Assembly: GCF_037975245.1 (NCBI RefSeq)
Contig: NC_092562.1
Span: forward strand, 24,169,554-24,233,553
Length of the DNA stretch: 64,000 bases
Reading direction: 5' to 3'
Source: Apostichopus japonicus
Taxonomy: Eukaryota > Echinodermata > Holothuroidea > Aspidochirotida > Stichopodidae
Both the position numbers and the translations under genes were made by a program. Positions 61,101 to 64,000 of the stretch are shown piece by piece (positions within the stretch are counted from its first letter, which is position 1; every line of letters starts with the position of its first letter). The notes beneath the pieces are model-generated. The model was not told the DNA's origin and ran no database searches. It saw only the letters and a list, made by a program, of their open reading frames with translations.

Positions 61101-62819
61101 CCTAAGCTTGCAAGTGAAGCTTTTCTCTTGTCGCTACAAAATGCATACAGTAATGAAACGTGATACCTTGTTATCTTTAGCTGGACCTGAGATGTCCATC
61201 GCTGTATTGTTTGTACACTGTGCTGTGGGTATTGACCGCAGCTGTATGTACTGACTGTACACTAGTGTCTAAATACCGACGGTAGTAAGCTGTGTGTGTA
61301 TTTTCTGGGATTGATGGTGGTGTCTAACACTTCTGTTACACCTCATTCGAAACTAGGCCAGATTACTGGCATTAGGCTTTTCTTTTTGCACCAGTCTTCA
61401 CACCCTTTAAAGGAGCAATCCAGAGACTCGGTATATTTTAGCGGGTGAATTTATTGGAAACCAGAATATCTGTTAGATAAATTGCTAGCAATCCAATATT
61501 TCTTTTTTCTTGAATTTGACACGTCATGACTAAACTTCTGTGGAAGTCATCTCTTATAGGTGACATTTACTGCGGATTGAAATAAAGCCCCATTGTATAA
61601 CCAAGGCATGTAATATTTGCATATGATTGAATGAATGTTTGCTCAATCTAACTTTATGATGGTTTGGAAAGCTCCTAACTAGCAAGTCACAAAACATTTA
61701 GTATAAATTTCTTTGTTCCATAGTTTTAATGTTATTTATACTTTTGTTTTTTACTTTATATATTTATTTTACTTTATGCTCTTGTTCAGACGATCAGCAA
61801 ATTTGCTTTTGGACGTGAACTAAGGTAACATATTATGTTGAAAAGTTACCTTTTATATCCCACCTCATGAATATGCAACAAGGTTTTATAAAAATGAAGC
61901 ACACAACCAAACTTACAGCTCTAATCCTGTATAAACTTAGGCCTTCAGCTCCTCAGTATAGGCTCAGGGCTTTAATATCTCAATATAATTATTTGAATTA
62001 CATGTTACCTCCATGTGCCAACAGCATCTGTTTTTGTTTTTTAGCACTGTGGCTTTATTTCTATCACATTGCTGTGCATTAAAATATTTTCTTAGTTTAT
62101 TTATCATAAACCTGTCTTCACTCAACCACTGCATTACATTGACTTCCAGTTAAGTTCATTTTATAGCCATTCTCTTTTTACTTACACAACACTTTCATCC
62201 TTCATTCTATCATTACAATTATTAAACAAAGCCAAATTAGAGAACAAAATGGGAAAAAAATATGTCAGATTCAAGGAAAGTACATTCAGAAAATTATGAT
62301 ACTTTTAATTTAATTTCCACTCTCAGTGTCATTTATGGTCAGAGAATTTGTCGTAATTCAAGAGAAACAAGCTGAATGTAAACTCTCTTCTGGAGACAAA
62401 CCTGTTTTCAAGACTCTAAGTTTTGTTTTATTAAAAGGATCGACATTGGATAAAGCATATCTACAAATATGATGATTTTATTTTGCAATCCCATTTTTTT
62501 TTTATGATTATTTTTTTCTCTAAATTAGTTCCAAGTTCACCGCCGAGAAATGTTATTCTAAAACGCAATACATCTACTTCCCTCACATTTGAATGGAAAG
62601 AACTGACTTGCAGCGACCGTAATGGAGCTATTCTTAAATATGGTTGGATGCTTACTGGTCCCAATGGTTCTGTCGTGACTGCTGATGAGGCGGACACGAT
62701 GAGCACTGTCGTAACCAATCTAGTACCCTACACCAGTTACTCCTTTTCGGCCCGGGCGTTTACGGAGATAGGTGCTGGACCCTTCAGTGAACCACTGACT
62801 ACCACGACACTCGAAGACG
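37112..62819 (+). CDS. Tie-like receptor tyrosine kinase, extracellular part (partial)
   Basis: Thirteen plus-strand exons join into about 910 codons with GT-AG introns; every junction is phase 1 except the one splitting the second FN3 module (phase 0). Domain order by residue: signal peptide 1-28, Ig-like 29-137 and 138-226, EGF-like 227-270, 271-322, 323-367 and 368-417, Ig 418-510, FN3 511-613, 614-709, 710-813 and 814-910. Ig-EGF-Ig-FN3 is the architecture of vertebrate TIE1/TEK, and EGF1 (KLWG.DC...[11 protein letters not shown]) and EGF2 ([18 protein letters not shown]) match TIE2 closely. In vertebrates these receptors bind angiopoietins at the cell surface. The transmembrane and kinase exons lie past the right edge. 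Vertebrate Ties have three EGF and three FN3 modules; this one has four of each. Gene symbol withheld because the kinase is not visible. Confidence 0.85.
38290..38440 (-). mobile_element. tRNA-derived SINE
   Basis: Minus strand: GGCCTAGTTGGTTATACAGT (A box) and CTGGGTTCGAATCCAG (B box with a pairing T-stem) about 35 nt apart, followed by a body ending near 38290. In intron 1 of the Tie-like gene. The missing acceptor-stem pairing argues against a functional tRNA. Confidence 0.6.
38717..39046 (+). CDS. Tie-like gene exon 2, N-terminal Ig-like module without cysteines
   Basis: Acceptor TTTCTTTTTGCAG, donor GACC|GTAAGT; 330 nt, phase 1 to 1. Encodes [15 protein letters not shown]...VVLLNQD. Beta-strand-like alternation and KVGIYTITI (an Ig-type Y in strand F) suggest an Ig fold, but no cysteine is present, so the usual disulfide is missing. 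Assignment as Ig rests on position and this motif. Confidence 0.75.
39100..40280. other. Intron 2 of the Tie-like gene, first part
   Basis: AT-rich, with short frames only. A run of AGTCAAA-like repeats near 39660-39860; nothing classified. Confidence 0.4.
40285..40570 (+). mobile_element. tRNA-derived SINE
   Basis: B-box-like GCAGGTTTAAGTCCAGCTGG is followed by GAGTCCTTGGGCAAGGCACT and TTATCTCCATTGCCTCTCTT. This order is typical of tRNA-headed SINEs with a conserved central domain in marine animals. The A-box end is degraded. In intron 2 of the Tie-like gene. Confidence 0.6.
40729..40995 (+). CDS. Tie-like gene exon 3, second Ig-like module
   Basis: Acceptor TTTTTAACTTTAG, donor AGAG|GTAAGT; 267 nt, phase 1 to 1. 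[12 protein letters not shown] fits strands B-C of an Ig domain, and [19 protein letters not shown] leads straight into EGF1, as in vertebrate TIE2 where an Ig strand G precedes the first EGF cysteine. It has four clustered cysteines ([15 protein letters not shown]), not the usual two. Confidence 0.75.
41000..43877. other. Intron 3 of the Tie-like gene, left part
   Basis: AT-rich, with a short duplicated TACTCCTACCTCCATCTTTG (41248 and 41351) and a C10 run near 43199. No exon or element terminus recognised. Confidence 0.4.
43878..45943. mobile_element. 2.07-kb TIR element carrying repeated GTGACTCGCGTGAC motif
   Basis: Inverted termini TGGTCAATTCCA (43878) and TGGAATTGACCA (ending 45943), flanked by TATA on both sides (43874-43877, 45944-45947). 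The 14-mer GTGACTCGCGTGAC recurs at 43892, 44071, 44261, 44283, 45037, 45051, 45218 (degenerate), 45387, 45401 and 45568, all in one orientation; the first copy is only 14 bp inside the left end. No coding frame. Located in intron 3 of the Tie-like gene. Superfamily unassigned. Confidence 0.75.
45003..45695 (+). repeat. Tandem duplication, 350-bp unit, inside the motif-array element
   Basis: ACAGT.AATAGGTAGAAACAC...CATATAATTAGTCCAA-type ends: copy 1 from 45003, copy 2 from 45353. Each carries a head-to-tail motif pair plus a third motif copy. The second unit has small deletions. Confidence 0.9.
46660..46700 (-). other. C-rich tract, G-quadruplex potential on minus strand
   Basis: ACCACCCCACCCACCCCCAC followed by CCCCACCCACCCCC gives more than four G runs on the complementary strand. 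Confidence 0.55.
46795..46870 (+). mobile_element. Degenerate tRNA-like sequence, possible SINE head
   Basis: GATAGCTCAGTTGGTGATAG resembles an A box; TTAGTTTAAATCTAGC is a poor B box 45 nt on. No body or tail defined. Confidence 0.35.
47950..48081 (+). CDS. Tie-like gene exon 4, EGF-like module 1
   Basis: Acceptor TTTTAATGTTATTCCAG, donor ACCG|GTAAGA; 132 nt, phase 1 to 1. [20 protein letters not shown] then [25 protein letters not shown]: eight cysteines in the laminin-like EGF spacing of Tie receptors. This is the module most like vertebrate TIE2. Confidence 0.9.
48520..50031 (-). mobile_element. Solo LTR (1.5 kb)
   Basis: The segment starts TGAAGCGAACCG and ends TTACTACA (TG...CA on either strand), flanked by CTTG (48516-48519 and 50032-50035). 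Base composition differs from the surroundings. On the minus strand an AATAAA (near 48640) sits about 120 bp before the end, as in an LTR R region, so minus is the likelier sense; AATAAA also occurs on the plus strand near 49786. No internal gag-pol is present. The 4-bp duplication fits several LTR superfamilies. Confidence 0.65.
50166..50770 (-). repeat. Copies of the interspersed repeat also seen near 25.1-25.6 kb
   Basis: AACTTGTAAACATGATATCT near 50290 is the inverse of the AGATACCATGTTTACAAGCT block at 25067. Related ATTAATATTTATGAGTGGC and GAATATTATTGAGTGGGCAG follow. Diverged and unclassified; in intron 4. Confidence 0.5.
51406..51561 (+). CDS. Tie-like gene exon 5, EGF-like module 2
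   Basis: Acceptor CTTCTTCTGTACAG, donor ACAG|GTAAGA; 156 nt, phase 1 to 1. [20 protein letters not shown]...[19 protein letters not shown]. The C.P.PFGC.C..G..GL.C pattern is the second-EGF signature of vertebrate Ties. The first half is longer than in TIE2 and lacks one early cysteine. Confidence 0.85.
52421..52765 (+). mobile_element. TTAA-flanked MITE, intron 5 of the Tie-like gene
   Basis: 345 bp, AGGCATTGAAGACTCGCC to GCGAGTCTTCAAACCCT, flanked by TTAA (52417-52420, 52766-52769). Same family as 2414-2769. A 125-codon open frame overlapping it is a repeat by-product. Confidence 0.85.
52910..53044 (+). CDS. Tie-like gene exon 6, EGF-like module 3
   Basis: Acceptor TTTTATCTACAG, donor CAAG|GTAATA; 135 nt, phase 1 to 1. 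[20 protein letters not shown] ... [11 protein letters not shown]: eight cysteines and a G.FG.DC opening, matching the third EGF of vertebrate Ties. Confidence 0.88.
53651..53800 (+). CDS. Tie-like gene exon 7, EGF-like module 4 (extra)
   Basis: Acceptor TTTTTTTCTGCTCTCAG, donor AATA|GTATGT; 150 nt, phase 1 to 1. [20 protein letters not shown]...[18 protein letters not shown] fourth EGF module, absent from vertebrate Tie receptors; the W-TGLAC end resembles their last EGF. Confidence 0.85.
53810..54568. other. Intron 7, left part
   Basis: AT-rich, with no recognised feature apart from T- and G-runs near 54000. Confidence 0.4.
54569..55445 (+). repeat. Minisatellite, about 30-bp unit, with higher-order duplication
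   Basis: Units of the form TTAGTGTGTAAATACACTAGGATCATTGG recur about 29 times. Each holds the small palindrome AGTGTRTAAATACACT or GTGTATATACAC. A block of variant units starting near 54661 recurs in the same order near 54984 (about 323 bp later), so blocks of units were duplicated together. Located in intron 7. Confidence 0.92.
55530..55647 (+). repeat. Minisatellite, about 27-bp GTGTGCATGGTGGGCAGTGATTCAT unit
   Basis: Four to five copies, the last interrupted by the MITE at 55648; a further partial unit resumes at 55936. Confidence 0.8.
55648..55935 (-). mobile_element. 288-bp MITE with CAGGCGCGTAGC termini, intron 7
   Basis: Starts AAGGCGCATAGCGAAGG and ends CCTCGCTACGCGCCTG; flanked by AGTGATTC (55640-55647, 55936-55943). 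It is the uninterrupted relative of the MITE split at 436-9835 and retains the target region (read inverted, GGAAACTATCTAAGC at 55850-55864) where the P-like elements landed in the other copy. Confidence 0.85.
56019..56297 (+). CDS. Tie-like gene exon 8, Ig module after the EGF repeats
   Basis: Acceptor TTTGTTTCAACTACAG, donor TATG|GTAAGC; 279 nt, phase 1 to 1. [20 protein letters not shown] then TITCTA ... VTIECSIDG: the two Ig-disulfide cysteines are present. Position between EGF and FN3 modules is that of the third Ig domain of vertebrate Ties. Confidence 0.85.
56300..57371. other. Intron 8 of the Tie-like gene
   Basis: No second feature recognised. T-rich near 57130-57260. Confidence 0.45.
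57372..57680 (+). CDS. Tie-like gene exon 9, FN3 module 1
   Basis: Acceptor TCTCGTATACTCTCAG, donor GGAG|GTAATA; 309 nt, phase 1 to 1. [10 protein letters not shown] (strand B tryptophan), [10 protein letters not shown], and [20 protein letters not shown] (L-P-x-x-x-Y) are FN3 hallmarks. [10 protein letters not shown] resembles VRRGEGGEG in TIE2 FN3-1. Confidence 0.88.
58059..58123 (+). CDS. Tie-like gene exon 10, start of FN3 module 2
   Basis: Acceptor TCTCTCTTTGTTTTAG, donor GCAGTGCAG|GTTAGT; 65 nt, phase 1 to 0. [22 protein letters not shown] is the A-B strand region of an FN3 module, completed by the next exon. Confidence 0.75.
58130..59360. other. Intron 10 of the Tie-like gene
   Basis: C-rich tracts near 58341-58400 and G-rich near 58795-58860; otherwise nothing recognised. 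Confidence 0.4.
59366..59588 (+). CDS. Tie-like gene exon 11, rest of FN3 module 2
   Basis: Acceptor CATCTCTGTTTTCAG; 223 nt, phase 0 to 1. [16 protein letters not shown] and [20 protein letters not shown] are typical FN3 strands C-F. The donor used (GAAG|GTCTTG) is weak; it is chosen because it preserves phase 1 into exon 12. Confidence 0.8.
60002..60075 (+). repeat. Five 15-bp tandem units matching the RFX X-box
   Basis: GTTGCTATGGTAAT/C starts at 60002, 60017, 60032, 60047 and 60062. The copy at 60032, GTTGCTATGGTAAC, fits the X-box pattern (RYYNYYATRRNRAC) exactly; the others differ at the last one or two bases. It lies 60 bp before the splice acceptor of exon 12. Function is inferred only. 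Confidence 0.85.
60137..60448 (+). CDS. Tie-like gene exon 12, FN3 module 3
   Basis: Acceptor CTTTTGCAATCTAACAG, donor TCAG|GTGAGG; 312 nt, phase 1 to 1. [19 protein letters not shown] and [20 protein letters not shown] are FN3 strand landmarks. Confidence 0.88.
60450..61045. other. Intron 12, left part
   Basis: AT-rich; nothing recognised. Confidence 0.4.
61046..61406 (+). mobile_element. TTAA-type MITE, intron 12 of the Tie-like gene
   Basis: 361 bp, AGGCATTGAAAACTCGCC to CAGTCTTCACACCCT; TTAA is intact on the right (61407-61410) and changed to TGAA on the left. Same family as 2414, 7400 and 52421. Confidence 0.8.
61411..62520. other. Intron 12, right part
   Basis: AT-rich; no exon or terminus recognised. 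Confidence 0.4.
62529..62819 (+). CDS. Tie-like gene exon 13, FN3 module 4 (last exon in window)
   Basis: Acceptor TTTTTTTCTCTAAATTAG, donor GACG|GTGAGC; 291 nt, phase 1 to 1. [20 protein letters not shown] opening, FEWKEL, GWMLTG and [20 protein letters not shown] show a complete FN3 module. The next exon, expected to lead toward the transmembrane segment, is outside the window. Confidence 0.9.
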
Positions 62820-62929
62820 GTGAGCCATCTATTTATGTTTTATTTATTCAGTTGTGTTCTATCACAACATAATTATGACATATGACATAGAAGGAGATAA
62901 GAAACAAGGATGTGTACTAAAAAACCCTA

Positions 62930-63740
62930 AAGGGCTTGTTGGGTAGTGACACTCCCTGAAAAAATACAGAAATTTACAACTAGAAAAGAGAACCAAGAGA
63001 ACAAAACAACAGAACCACCCCTTCCTCTCCCTTCCCTCACCCCCCGCCCCCAGTTCCACTTCGCAGTTCTAATACATGTTGTTGATGAATTGCTTTTGTA
63101 AGCTTTCTCTAAAAGCAACTAAAGAAGGCATTGCCTTTAAAGTGAAAGGTAGGGGGTTCCAGAGTGCGATGGCCTGATGATGTAAGCTATATTTAGAGAA
63201 ATTGTTGTGACATTGTCTTGGGTGCAGGTAATCAGCTTGCCTAGTATTGTGAGCGTGGATGTTGAGTTTTGTGTAAAAAAGGCATTCAGAGTATCTGGTA
63301 GCATTTTGTGTATTGAACGATAAACAAAATTGAGGACATTGAGACTGAACAGATCAATAAGCTTCAGTAAATACCAGTTTCTGGGTAATTGGATATAAAA
63401 CTTCTACGATTGCTTTGCGGGGTAGAATCGAGGTTTCGTTATTTCTAATTCTGCGGTAATTTTTGAGAGGTGGCCCGACATTGTTATAACTTTCAATAAG
63501 TATTTCAAGTGAAGTAAACTAAAGATTGCGGTCTAGAGTCTATGAAAACTTTAGTCAGTGTAATAATAGGGTTAAAGAGGTGCCCCAATTTTCTCAGAGG
63601 AGCAAGTTGAAGTATTCTTTTCACAGTTTTGTGCAGACGTAAACTTTACAATGTTTAAGGTGATGATATGGTATGTCGAGAACATCCTAACGGTTGGTGC
63701 AGACCGAGCAAGGTTCAACAAGTTTTGATATCTCAATGCT
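62930..63740 (-). mobile_element. Non-LTR retrotransposon ORF2 3' relic
   Basis: Minus strand, 63300-63073: KLNIHAHNTRQADYLHPRQC then HHQAIALWNPLPFTLKAMPS LVAFRESLQKQF and stop. The NTR......ALWN.LP......SL..F...L pattern is the C-terminus of LINE reverse-transcriptase ORFs. Upstream (63500-63640) broken frames still resemble the RT tail (HRLHKTVKRILQ, LAPLRKLGHLFNPIITLTKV). Frame changes show it is dead. It has no relation to the 4260-4620 LINE fragment beyond superfamily pattern. Confidence 0.7.
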
Positions 63741-64000
63741 TCACTTTTATCAGTTTAATTTGATTTGAAAGTCACTAGAAAGTCATAGCAGAAATATCAT
63801 ATTATAACTGTTTTAATTTGTGTCTTTGGAGGGAGAAAGGGCGAAAAACTTGTTCGATGATATGTGTTTGGGAAGGTTGGAAGTAACATTGAAAAATGTT
63901 CTGTTTTGCAGAAATGTTTGCATTGTATGCAATGCTCATTTCATTATTATTTTTGTTGGTATTACATTGGACGGTAATAATGAAAACCACCTATGTTTCG

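Overview
This is a window of animal nuclear DNA: AT-rich, with multi-exon genes, GT-AG introns of kilobase size, tRNA-derived SINEs, non-LTR and Penelope-like relics, an LTR remnant and many terminal-inverted-repeat (TIR) transposons. There is no operon, Shine-Dalgarno site or CRISPR array. A Tie-type receptor gene together with P-like and TTAA-type elements suggests an invertebrate deuterostome, most likely an echinoderm and possibly a sea cucumber. That assignment is inference.

Layout. (1) 428-9843 is a nested transposon complex. Two 4.6-kb P-element-like transposons stand in opposite orientation, separated by a single 8-bp target duplication, and both lie inside a roughly 0.25-kb MITE that has its own 8-bp target duplication. 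(2) About 11.3-26.6 kb holds the 5' part of an unrecognised minus-strand gene, for which I could define six exons by splice sites and reading phase; its first coding exon has an in-frame TAG that a possible 42-nt intron would remove. (3) 26.6-37.1 kb is the gene-free interval between two head-to-head genes. It contains a 2.2-kb TIR element carrying a dispersed TGTCCCGTACGTCAC motif and a 2.3-kb composite element with an 8-bp target duplication. (4) 37,112-62,819 holds 13 plus-strand exons, about 910 codons, of the extracellular part of a Tie-like angiopoietin-receptor homologue: signal peptide, two N-terminal Ig-like modules, four EGF-like modules, one Ig module and four FN3 modules. The transmembrane segment and kinase must lie beyond the right edge. 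Its introns hold a second motif-array TIR element (GTGACTCGCGTGAC), a solo LTR, MITEs, a minisatellite with higher-order structure and a 15-bp tandem array that looks like RFX X-boxes.

The two genes give no sign of acting together. The least ordinary material is non-coding: the two TIR elements that carry repeated internal 14-15-mers, the tail-to-tail P elements, and the X-box-like array.
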